This document shows, piece after piece, positions 1-7,245 of a DNA stretch of 64,000 nt. Each line of letters starts with the position of its first letter. Positions within the stretch are counted from its first letter, which is position 1. The translations under genes and the position numbers were made by a program. Under the pieces are notes generated by a model. It did no database searches. It was not told the DNA's origin and saw only the letters and a list, made by a program, of their open reading frames with translations. This DNA is from Pseudogemmobacter sp044142105 (lineage in GTDB: Bacteria; Pseudomonadota; Alphaproteobacteria; Rhodobacterales; Rhodobacteraceae), in NCBI RefSeq assembly GCF_044142105.1, contig NZ_JBGTYM010000001.1, positions 124,001-188,000 on the forward strand, in the 5' to 3' direction.

Positions 1-725
1 TCGCCACCGGCAAGCTGGATGTCGAAGAGGCCACTCGTATCATCGAGGGCATCGCCCAGGGCTGCGCGCTGTCGGGCTGTGCGCTGATCGGCGGTGAGAC
101 GGCCGAGATGCCGGGCATGTATCACAAGGGCGATTTCGACCTGGCCGGGTTCGCGGTCGGGGCGATGGAGCGCGGGCAGGACCTGCCGCGCGGCGTGGCC
201 AAGGGCGACGTGCTTTTGGGCCTTGCCTCGAACGGCGTTCATTCCAACGGCTATTCCTTCGTGCGCAAGGTGGTGGAGCTGTCGGGCTTGGGCTGGGCCG
301 ATGCCTCGCCCTTCTCGGACGGCAGCTTGGGCGCGGCCCTGCTGGCGCCGACGCGGCTTTACGTCAAGCAGGCGCTTGCGGCGATCCGGGCCGGCGGCGT
401 GCATGGTCTGGCGCATATCACCGGCGGGGGCATCACCGAAAACCCGCCGCGCCTTCTGCCGGAAGGACTCGCCTGCGAGATCGACCTGTCCTCCTGGACC
501 CTGCCTCCGGTCTTCCGCTGGCTGGCGGCGACGGCGAATATGGCCGAGGGAGAGCTGCTGAAGACCTTCAACTGCGGCATCGGTCTGGTGCTGGCGGTCG
601 AGGCTGAACGAGCCGAGGCGCTGTCGGCGCTGCTCTCGGGCATGGGCGAGACGGTCTGCACGCTGGGCCGCATCGTCGCGGCGGAAGGTGGCGATGCGGT
701 GGTCTACAAGGGCCGCCTGCTGTGA
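1..725 (+). CDS. purM: Phosphoribosylformylglycinamidine cyclo-ligase (AIR synthase), 3' part
   Basis: Cytosolic purine-pathway enzyme that closes the imidazole ring of FGAM to give aminoimidazole ribotide, using ATP. The gene is cut by the left edge: the frame is open from base 3 and gives about 240 codons. The fragment begins with ATGKLDVEEATRIIEG, followed by the family block ALIGGETAEMPGMY (about fragment residues 27-40), then LASNGVHSNGYSFVRK, HITGGGITENPPRLLP and FNCGIGL near the C-terminus, all typical of PurM. Its TGA at 723-725 overlaps the GTG of purN (GTGA), so the two are very likely translated as a coupled pair that provides two steps of one pathway. Confidence 0.97.
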   Translation, partial: ATGKLDVEEATRIIEGIAQGCALSGCALIGGETAEMPGMYHKGDFDLAGFAVGAMERGQDLPRGVAKGDVLLGLASNGVHSNGYSFVRKVVELSGLGWADASPFSDGSLGAALLAPTRLYVKQALAAIRAGGVHGLAHITGGGITENPPRLLPEGLACEIDLSSWTLPPVFRWLAATANMAEGELLKTFNCGIGLVLAVEAERAEALSALLSGMGETVCTLGRIVAAEGGDAVVYKGRLL

Positions 726-1324
726 GTGCAGCGCAGAAGCGCGTTGCCATCCTGATCTCGGGCGGCGGGTCGAATATGATCCGCCTTGTCGAAAGCATGG
801 GGCCGGACCATCCAGCGCGGCCGGTGCTGGTCCTGTCGAACGATCCCGCCGCGGCCGGGCTGGTGCGGGCGCAGGGTCTGGGCGTCGCCACGGCGGCGGT
901 CGATCACCGTCCCTTCGGCCGCGACCGCGCGGCTTTCGAGGCGGCGCTGCTGGAGCCGCTTCTGGCGGCGGAGCCCGACATCCTCTGTCTTGCGGGCTTC
1001 ATGCGGGTTCTGACCCCCGCTTTCGTCGCCCGGTTCGCGGGAAGGATGCTCAACATCCATCCGTCGCTGCTGCCGAACTATCCGGGCCTGCACACCCATC
1101 GCCGTGCGCTGGAGGCGGGCGATGCCGAAGCCGGCTGCACCGTGCATGAGGTGACCGCCGATCTGGATGCCGGGCCGATCCTCGGTCAGGCGCGGGTGCC
1201 GGTTCTGCCGGGGGATTCGGAAGAGGCGCTGGCGCGGCGCGTGCTGGCGATGGAGCATCGGCTTTATCCGGCGGTCCTGGCGCGCTTTGCCGCCGGGGAC
1301 CGCCGCCCGCTGCTGCTGCCCTAG
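722..1324 (+). CDS. purN: Phosphoribosylglycinamide formyltransferase
   Basis: Transfers a formyl group from 10-formyltetrahydrofolate to GAR in purine synthesis. The protein is 200 residues, a normal length. SGGGSNM near residue 13 is the phosphate-binding loop, and the catalytic Asn-x-His is seen in NIHPSLLPNYPG (N111, H113) with the Asp in DLDAGPIL (D149), matching the E. coli N106/H108/D144 triad with a constant offset. The start is GTG at 722, chosen because it overlaps the purM stop and gives the expected N-terminus. The stop overlaps the stop of the opposite-strand Hint-domain gene by a few bases, so the two are packed tail to tail. Confidence 0.97.
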   Translation: MSAAQKRVAILISGGGSNMIRLVESMGPDHPARPVLVLSNDPAAAGLVRAQGLGVATAAVDHRPFGRDRAAFEAALLEPLLAAEPDILCLAGFMRVLTPAFVARFAGRMLNIHPSLLPNYPGLHTHRRALEAGDAEAGCTVHEVTADLDAGPILGQARVPVLPGDSEEALARRVLAMEHRLYPAVLARFAAGDRRPLLLP

Positions 1325-2322
1325 GCGAGCGCGCCGCGCAGCACTCCGGCCTCGCGGCCCGTCAGACAGGGCAGCGCGGGAGAGGGGCGGCGCCGGACAA
1401 GCTCTGGAAACACTTCGGCGATTTCCGCCTGCGCTGCGGCGGGCAAGGCGGCCAGCGCCATGGGGCCGGGCAAAAGACTCTCGGCCAGCATTCCCTCGGC
1501 GCAGACCATCTCATGGCGATCGAAGGCGATGTGCCAGTAATCGACCATGGCCACCGGGGCAGGGCGGATCGCCGCGCCATCGACCAGATGGCAGGCCGCG
1601 ACCAGAACCTCTGGCTCACCGAAATGCAGCTCGGCCTGCCAGCCGGTCACCAGCAGGCGGTGCTGGGGCGAGACGCGGACCGGGCGGTCATTGCCCAGAG
1701 CGCCCGCCGCGATGCGGATCGGTGCCAGCGCGCCCAGGCCGCAGACCTGACTGCGCCCGATCCAGGCCAGGGGCTGCATGCCACGCCCACGCGTCCAAAC
1801 CGGATCGCCGGGTTGCAGGCTTTCGATCACGCGCAGGCCCTGCGGCGTCAGCAGGCGGGTGCCGGCGGCAAAGCAGATCACCAGATCCTGTGGCGATTGG
1901 GCAAGGCTGGCAAAGGGCAGGCGCGCGCCAAGCGGCTCGCCCAAGGCATTGCTGTAGATCCTCGTGCCGGGTGTGATGCCGTTCAGGTCGAAAAGCAGTT
2001 TGGTGGAATTGCCGAAAAGCTGATAGGCCGACCCCGAAGCCCGGCCCTGGAACATGTCATCCTGCGGATTGAGCTGCGCATAGACCAGCTTGCCCTGCGG
2101 ATCGGCCTCGGACCAGCTGTAGACCGAGACCCATTGACCGTTCTGGAAATGACTGACGCCATTGTTCACCTGGGTCACGACCACGCGGTAGATCTCGCTC
2201 GCCGTGCCGATGGGCTTGGCGCCGGTGACGGTCAGCACAAGGTTGTTGCCATTGCCCTGCGAGGTGGCGTTGGCGTAGGTGCCGATCTGGTCGCCGCGAA
2301 GATATAGGGTTGTCGTCGCCAG
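1321..2322 (-). CDS. Hint-domain (hedgehog/intein-type) protein
   Basis: The C-terminal half is a Hint_2-type domain: it begins at the Cys of CFAAGTRLLTPQG, continues with IESLQPGDPVWTRGRGMQPL and has the conserved RVSPQHRLLV block. Such domains are common as single copies in Rhodobacteraceae, often in exported or surface proteins, and their role there is not established. The N-terminal part (TTTLYLRGDQIGTYAN...) is a small beta-rich domain without a signal peptide. The start is uncertain. The frame is open to 2391 without ATG. GTG at 2238 would cut into the N-terminal domain, whereas a CTG at 2320-2322 has GGAG about 8 bases upstream and gives the natural N-terminus; I used the latter. No splicing partner or downstream extein is visible. 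Confidence 0.75.
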   Translation of the reverse strand: MATTTLYLRGDQIGTYANATSQGNGNNLVLTVTGAKPIGTASEIYRVVVTQVNNGVSHFQNGQWVSVYSWSEADPQGKLVYAQLNPQDDMFQGRASGSAYQLFGNSTKLLFDLNGITPGTRIYSNALGEPLGARLPFASLAQSPQDLVICFAAGTRLLTPQGLRVIESLQPGDPVWTRGRGMQPLAWIGRSQVCGLGALAPIRIAAGALGNDRPVRVSPQHRLLVTGWQAELHFGEPEVLVAACHLVDGAAIRPAPVAMVDYWHIAFDRHEMVCAEGMLAESLLPGPMALAALPAAAQAEIAEVFPELVRRRPSPALPCLTGREAGVLRGALA

Positions 2323-2465
2323 CCGCCTGCTCCGTTCCGATGGGGTGCCGTTGCGATCCCCATCGCTTCGGCGGGCAGCTGTTAAGGAAGGTTAACCCTG
2401 CTGGCGCGGTGACGCAACCGCAGGAAGGGCGATTTTTCGTCGAAAGAACGGGCCTCCCGCTGCGA

Positions 2466-2828
2466 TCAGCCGCGCGGACCGGAGGGGCGGGTCAGCACGA
2501 AAGCCGCCCCGATGCCGATCAACAGGCCCTGCGCCAGAAGCAATTTCAAGGGCAGGCCGATCAGCAGGCTGGCCAGAAAAACAAACCCCATCATGCTGAC
2601 CGCCAACGCCTTGGCGCCGGGCCGGATCGCGCCATGGTTCTGCCAGTCGCGGATCGGTGGGCCGAAGAGCGGATGGGCAAGAAGCCAGCCGTGCAGGCGG
2701 GGCGAGGATCGCGCGAAACAGGCGGCGGCGACCAGAAGGAAAGGCGTTGTCGGCAGGACCGGCAGCACCACGCCCAGCCCCCCGAGGGCCAGGAACAGCA
2801 GACCCGAGGCCAGCCAGATCCCGCGCAT
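2466..2828 (-). CDS. DUF454 (YbaN-like) small inner-membrane protein
   Basis: A 120-residue hydrophobic protein with the DUF454/YbaN signature LGGLGVVLPVLPTTPFLLVAAACFARSSPRLHGWLL, then LFGPPIRDWQNHGAI, and two to three predicted membrane segments including the C-terminal pair. The function of the family is unknown. The start at ATG 2826-2828 is chosen because it has GGAG about 8 bases upstream and leads straight into the first membrane helix. Longer forms from upstream ATGs (to 2885) would add an arginine-rich tail not seen in the family. It is divergent from rnd and shares its upstream region. Confidence 0.85.
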   Translation of the reverse strand: MRGIWLASGLLFLALGGLGVVLPVLPTTPFLLVAAACFARSSPRLHGWLLAHPLFGPPIRDWQNHGAIRPGAKALAVSMMGFVFLASLLIGLPLKLLLAQGLLIGIGAAFVLTRPSGPRG

Positions 2829-2994
2829 GTCGCTGCTCCGTCTTGTGTCGGGCGCAGCCTTGCCCGCGCGCGCGTCCATGCACAAGCCCCCGCACAGCCC
2901 CGATACGGGGGGAGAAGTTCTTTCCTTTCGCGCCCGCCGCCCCTATAGCGGAAAACGCTGCGGGATGACCCCGCGACCGCCGGAAAGGGCCGCG

Positions 2995-4152
2995 ATGCGC
3001 ACGATTACCACGACCGAGGACCTTGCCGCCTTCTGCGCGGCGGCCAAAGACCAGCCTTATGTCACCATCGACACGGAATTCCTGCGCGAGCGGACCTATT
3101 GGTCGAAGCTGTGCCTGATCCAGATGGCGCTGCCCGGCAAGACCGGCGAGGCGGTTCTGGTCGACCCGATCGAGGGCGAGACGATGAGCCTCGAGCCGCT
3201 CTACGACCTGTTCCGCCATGAGGCGACGGTCAAGGTTTTCCATGCCGCAAGGCAGGATCTGGAGATCTTCTTCGTCGAGGGCCATTGCTTCCCCAATCCG
3301 CTGTTCGACACCCAGATCGCTGCCATGGTCTGCGGTTTTGGCGAGCAGGTGGGGTATGAGACGCTGGTGCGCCGCATTGCCAAGGCGAGCCTCGACAAGA
3401 CGTCACGCTTCACCGACTGGTCGCGCCGGCCGCTTTCCGAGGCGCAGAAGGACTATGCCATCGCCGATGTCACCCATCTGCGCGAGATCTATGAATGGCT
3501 GGCGGCGCAGTTGCAGAAGAACGGCCGCGCGCCCTGGGTTCAAGAAGAGCTGGCCGTGCTGACCGATCCGGCAACCTATACCGTCTTGCCTGAAGAGGCC
3601 TGGCTGCGGATCAAGACCCGCACCACCTCGGGCCGGTTCCTGGCCGTGGTGCGCGAATTGGCGCGGTTCCGCGAGACCTATGCGCAAACCCAGAATGTGC
3701 CGCGTTCGCGGGTGATGAAGGATGATGCGCTGCTGGAACTGGCCTCGACCCGGCCGCAATCCATTGAAGAACTGGGCCGGTCGCGGCTTTTGCTGCGCGA
3801 GGGCCGCAAGCCCGAGATCGCCGAGGGGATCCTGGCGGCGGTGAAGGCGGGGCTGGAGGCGCGGCCCGAAGACCTGCCGCGCGTCGACCAACCCGCCGAC
3901 CAGCCGCAGGGCAATGGCGCGCTGGCGGATCTGTTGCGGGTGCTGCTCAAGGCCAAGTCGGAGAGCCTGGGCGTGGCGCCGCGGCTGATCGCCTCGGCGG
4001 CGGAGCTGGACGCCATCGCCGCGGGCGCGCGCGAGGTTGAGGCGCTGAAGGGCTGGCGGCGCGAGGCCTTTGGCGACGATGCGCTGCGGCTGTGCAAAGG
4101 CGAGGTCGCGCTGTCGGCCAAGGGCAGCGAAGTGCGCGTGGTGCGGCTTTAG
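2995..4152 (+). CDS. rnd: Ribonuclease D
   Basis: 3'-5' exoribonuclease that trims tRNA and other structured RNA precursors. The protein has 385 residues, the family length. DEDD-type exonuclease motifs are all visible: TIDTEFLRE (Exo I), HAARQDLEIF (Exo II), DYAIADVTHL with the Tyr-x3-Asp (Exo III). An HRDC-like region follows (RELARFRETYAQTQNVPRSR). The start ATG at 2995 has GGAAAGG 7-8 bases upstream; an in-frame ATG at 2965 lacks a comparable site. The last 46 codons or so and the stop lie in the first copy of an exact 143-bp tandem repeat, so a second, untranslated copy of the gene end follows. Confidence 0.96.
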   Translation: MRTITTTEDLAAFCAAAKDQPYVTIDTEFLRERTYWSKLCLIQMALPGKTGEAVLVDPIEGETMSLEPLYDLFRHEATVKVFHAARQDLEIFFVEGHCFPNPLFDTQIAAMVCGFGEQVGYETLVRRIAKASLDKTSRFTDWSRRPLSEAQKDYAIADVTHLREIYEWLAAQLQKNGRAPWVQEELAVLTDPATYTVLPEEAWLRIKTRTTSGRFLAVVRELARFRETYAQTQNVPRSRVMKDDALLELASTRPQSIEELGRSRLLLREGRKPEIAEGILAAVKAGLEARPEDLPRVDQPADQPQGNGALADLLRVLLKAKSESLGVAPRLIASAAELDAIAAGAREVEALKGWRREAFGDDALRLCKGEVALSAKGSEVRVVRL

Positions 4153-4157
4153 GCCGG
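4015..4157 (+). repeat. 143-bp exact tandem duplication, copy 1 (3' end of rnd)
   Basis: Bases 4015-4157 (from ATCGCCGCGGGC to TTTAGGCCGG) are repeated without any mismatch in 4158-4300. This copy contains the last codons of rnd, its TAG and five bases beyond. Compared base by base by eye. Confidence 0.97.
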
Positions 4158-4300
4158 ATCGCCGCGGGCGCGCGCGAGGTTGAGGCGCTGAAGGGCTGGC
4201 GGCGCGAGGCCTTTGGCGACGATGCGCTGCGGCTGTGCAAAGGCGAGGTCGCGCTGTCGGCCAAGGGCAGCGAAGTGCGCGTGGTGCGGCTTTAGGCCGG
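4158..4300 (+). repeat. 143-bp exact tandem duplication, copy 2 (non-coding remnant)
   Basis: Second copy of the unit, directly abutting the first. Because 143 is not a multiple of three and copy 1 keeps its stop codon, this copy is a 3'-terminal rnd pseudogene fragment behind an intact gene. Identity between copies points to a very recent event or an assembly artefact. Confidence 0.97.
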
Positions 4301-4398
4301 GCATTGCTGCCGCCCGCCGGGGCCACCGGCGGGATGATTCGGGCCAGGATGAAGCGGCAAGTGCCTTGGCCTGACCGGAAAAGCGATGATCCCGGCCT

Positions 4399-4848
4399 TT
4401 AGCGCCGGGCGACGCGGGCGTTGGTTGCGCCCTGCACGACGATCTGGCGCACGTTTTCCAGCTTGATGTTCGACAGACTGATCGCCGCTGTCACCTCGCG
4501 CGAGCGCGGCGTGTTCACATCGGTCTTGTCGACCGGCGGGAAGAGGCGGAATTCCAGCACCAGAATGCCGTCTTCGGACAGGGGCAGCGGCACCAGCTCG
4601 GCCTTCCACCAGCCCTGGGTCGGGGTGCGGCCCGTGGCGCGCACGATGGCGCCGGTCGGGATCGGCTCGACCGCCATGCCGATGACATCGGCCACCAGCG
4701 CGCGGCCATCCTGCGGCGTGGCGGGCAGGGCCACCTTCTCGGCGGGCTGCGAGCGCCCGAACCAGTTGAACGGGTTCAACTTGCTGTCGCGCATTCCGCC
4801 GCAGCCGGCCAGCGTCGCCACAAGCAAAAAGACCGTCAGACGCTTCAT
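4399..4848 (-). CDS. Putative lipoprotein of unknown function
   Basis: A 149-residue protein starting MKRLTVFLLVATLAGCGG: a short charged N-terminus, hydrophobic core and lipobox LAGC with Cys16 as the predicted lipidation site, so it should be an envelope lipoprotein. The mature part (QGWWKAELVPLPLSEDGILVLEFRL...) matches conserved Rhodobacteraceae hypothetical lipoproteins; I do not recognise a named domain. The start ATG 4846-4848 has AAGGAG six bases upstream; an ATG 15 bases earlier would place the ribosome site inside the gene. It is divergent from sufE. Confidence 0.8.
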   Translation of the reverse strand: MKRLTVFLLVATLAGCGGMRDSKLNPFNWFGRSQPAEKVALPATPQDGRALVADVIGMAVEPIPTGAIVRATGRTPTQGWWKAELVPLPLSEDGILVLEFRLFPPVDKTDVNTPRSREVTAAISLSNIKLENVRQIVVQGATNARVARR

Positions 4849-4972
4849 TCCCGGCTCCTTCATTCTCCTGTCTTGGCTAGCCCATGGCGCGGCTTTTGAA
4901 AAGCACCCGTTTCCCCGGCACTGGACCTTTGGCGGCTATGGGATTACCTGAGGGGCTGCAAGGGAGCCCGCC

Positions 4973-5386
4973 ATGGCCACGCAAGCCTTTGAAGAGATCG
5001 CCGAAACGCTGGAATTCCTGGAGGATTGGGAGGACCGCTATCGCCATGTGATCGAGCTTGGCAAGGCGATGCCGCCCCTCGACGATGCCTTCAAAGTTCC
5101 CGCCTACAAGGTTGATGGCTGTGCAAGCCAGGTCTGGCTGCGGCCGCGGCTGGAGGGCGGGCGGTTCGATTTCGAGGGCGACAGCGATGCGATGATCGTG
5201 CGCGGGCTGATCGCCATCCTGCACGCGCTTTATTCCGGCGTGGCGGTGGCTGAGGTCAACGGGATCGATGCCACGGCGGAACTGGGGCGGCTGGGGCTGA
5301 ACGACCATCTTTCGGCGCAGCGGTCGAACGGGCTGCGCGCCATGGTCGAGCGCATCCGCAAGACCGCCGCCCAGACCTCTACCTAG
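4973..5386 (+). CDS. sufE: Cysteine desulfurase activator SufE
   Basis: Accepts persulfide sulfur from the SufS cysteine desulfurase and passes it to the SUF Fe-S cluster scaffold. It is 137 residues, normal for the family. The active cysteine is Cys50 in VDGCASQVWL, preceded by the conserved KVPAYKV, and the C-terminal LSAQRSNGLRAMVERIR is also typical. No other suf gene lies nearby, so this is the stand-alone form. Its stop overlaps the stop of the opposite-strand aminopeptidase gene by four bases. Confidence 0.95.
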   Translation: MATQAFEEIAETLEFLEDWEDRYRHVIELGKAMPPLDDAFKVPAYKVDGCASQVWLRPRLEGGRFDFEGDSDAMIVRGLIAILHALYSGVAVAEVNGIDATAELGRLGLNDHLSAQRSNGLRAMVERIRKTAAQTST

Positions 5387-7176
5387 ATCGCGCGGCAGGC
5401 CTGGCGCAGCCAGTCCAGAGTCTCGCCCGCGACGCGCGGAGACAATTTCGCAAGAGTTTCCGCATGATAGGCGTTGAGCCAGCGCGTCTCGGCAGGTGAC
5501 AGCACCTCGGCCTGGACCAGCCGCAGGTCGAAGGGGACGAAGGTCAGCGTCTCGAAGGACAGCTGCTTGCGGTTGTCGCCCAGGGCCGGGGCCTCCTGCA
5601 CCACGATCAGGTTTTCCAGCCGGATGCCGAAAGCGCCCTCGCGGTAATAGCCCGGCTCGTTCGACAGGATCATGCCCGGTTCCAGCGGCACTTCGGAAAT
5701 GCGCGACAGGCGCTGCGGGCCTTCATGGACCGACAGGAAGGCGCCGACGCCATGGCCGGTGCCGTGATCGAAATCCTGCCCCTCGGCCCAAAGCGCGAAA
5801 CGCGCCAGCGGATCAAGGTCGCGGCCTGACAGGCCCAGGGGCCAGCGCACCCGGCTGATCGCGATCAGCCCCTGCAGGACGCGGGTATATTGCACCCGCG
5901 CTTCCTCACCCGGATCGCCCAGGGCCATGGTGCGGGTGATATCGGTGGTACCATCCAGATATTGTGCACCGGAGTCGACCAACAACAACTCGTTGCGGTG
6001 AAGCGCCCGGTCCGTTTCGCGCGTGACGCGGTAATGCATGATCGCGCCATTGGGGCCGGAGCCGGAAATCGTGTCGAAGCTGATGTCATGCAGGGCATTG
6101 GTGGCGCGGCGGAACCCTTCCAGCGCGGTGACGACGGAAATTTCGGTCAAACCTTCCGGCTCTTGGCGATCCAGCCAGCACAGGAACTCGACCATGGCCG
6201 CGCCGTCGCGCAGATGGGCCTCGCGCATGCCCTGCACCTCAGCCGCGGTCTTCCTGGCTTTGGGCAGGCGGCAGGGATCGTCACCCCAGGCGACCTCGAT
6301 CCCGGCCTCGCGCAATTCGGTCGAGACCGCCAGCGGTGCAGTGGTCCGGTCGACGCGGACCGGGCCTTGTAGGCTGCCCAGTGCGGGTACGAAGGCCGAA
6401 GGCGGCTCGGTCGTGACATCCGGGCCAAGATGGGCGCGGACCGTTTCGTCCAGCTTGGCGGGATCGGTGAAGAGGCGCACGAGGCCATCTTCGCGAAGGA
6501 TCGCGAAACCATGCAGGATCGGGTTGCGCGGCACATCGGCGCCGCGGATGTTCAAAAGCCAGCACAGGCTGTCGGGCAGGGTGATGACCGCTGCCTTCTG
6601 GCCCTGGGCGCGCAGGGCTTCGGCCAGCCGCGCCCGTTTTTCGGCGCTGGTCTCGCCAGCAAGCGCATCGGGGTGAACGAAGGCGAGGCCCTGGGGGGCA
6701 CCGGGCTGGTCCGGCCAGATCGCATCGACGAAATTCTTGCAGGCGCGCAGGGTTACGCCGGAATTTTCAAGCGAGGACCGAAGCTTTGCGATTTCATCTT
6801 CTGTGTGAAGCCAAGGGTCGAAGCCGATCTCTCCGCCGGAAAGATTATCCTTGATCCAGTCGCCGGGCTTCACTTCGGGCCAGGGCGCCGGGGTGAAGAC
6901 CGCGAGATCGACCTGGGCCTTGACCTGGGTGCGATAGCGGCCGTCAATGAACACACCGGCCTTGTCGGGCAGGACGATGCAGAAGCCTGCGGAACCGGTG
7001 AAGCCGGTCAGCCATTGCAGCCGCTCGTCGCGCGCGGCGACATATTCGCCCTGATGGACATCGGCGCGCGGGACCAGAAACCCGGCCAGACCCTCGGCCC
7101 GCAACAGATCGCGCAGGGCGGCCAGGCGAGGCGGGCCCTGGTCGGGCGAGGCATGGCTTTCAAAGGTCTGAAACAC
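5383..7176 (-). CDS. pepP: Xaa-Pro aminopeptidase (M24B)
   Basis: Cytosolic metallopeptidase that removes an N-terminal residue next to proline. It has 597 residues: two creatinase-like N-terminal domains, then a pita-bread M24 domain. Metal ligands can be seen as the two Asp in LLLVDSGAQYLDGTTDITRT, the His in DHGTGHGVGAFLSVHEGP and the Glu residues in EPGYYREGAFGIRLENL. The start is GTG 7174-7176 with AAGAGG about seven bases upstream. It lies downstream of cobT on the same strand, separated by 69 bases that hold a GC hairpin and one of the composite intergenic elements, so it is probably not part of a cob operon. Confidence 0.95.
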   Translation of the reverse strand: MFQTFESHASPDQGPPRLAALRDLLRAEGLAGFLVPRADVHQGEYVAARDERLQWLTGFTGSAGFCIVLPDKAGVFIDGRYRTQVKAQVDLAVFTPAPWPEVKPGDWIKDNLSGGEIGFDPWLHTEDEIAKLRSSLENSGVTLRACKNFVDAIWPDQPGAPQGLAFVHPDALAGETSAEKRARLAEALRAQGQKAAVITLPDSLCWLLNIRGADVPRNPILHGFAILREDGLVRLFTDPAKLDETVRAHLGPDVTTEPPSAFVPALGSLQGPVRVDRTTAPLAVSTELREAGIEVAWGDDPCRLPKARKTAAEVQGMREAHLRDGAAMVEFLCWLDRQEPEGLTEISVVTALEGFRRATNALHDISFDTISGSGPNGAIMHYRVTRETDRALHRNELLLVDSGAQYLDGTTDITRTMALGDPGEEARVQYTRVLQGLIAISRVRWPLGLSGRDLDPLARFALWAEGQDFDHGTGHGVGAFLSVHEGPQRLSRISEVPLEPGMILSNEPGYYREGAFGIRLENLIVVQEAPALGDNRKQLSFETLTFVPFDLRLVQAEVLSPAETRWLNAYHAETLAKLSPRVAGETLDWLRQACRAI

Positions 7177-7185
7177 GTCGTGCCT

Positions 7186-7234
7186 CTTCTTCTTGGCAAA
7201 AATATTCCGGGCGGCCGGGGGGCAGCGCCCCCGG
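7186..7234 (-). repeat. Composite intergenic element A (hairpin plus TATTT-GCCAAGA core)
   Basis: On the minus strand a GC hairpin (arms CCGGGGG 7215-7221 and CCCCCGG 7228-7234) is followed by CGGAATATTTTTGCCAAGAAG. The core matches the elements at 26.1, 29.6, 39.9, 47.7 and 50.2 kb. Unlike the others it points into the start of the next gene (pepP) and its end may supply the ribosome site. Confidence 0.55.
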
Positions 7235-7245
7235 GATATCCCGGC

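Noticed and set aside
2382..2395. TTAA-N6-TTAA, resembling a CtrA site (TTAA-N7-TTAA), between the Hint gene and DUF454
   Set aside because: The spacer is six bases, not seven, and the location downstream of DUF454 and upstream of a gene with no known cell-cycle link gives no support.
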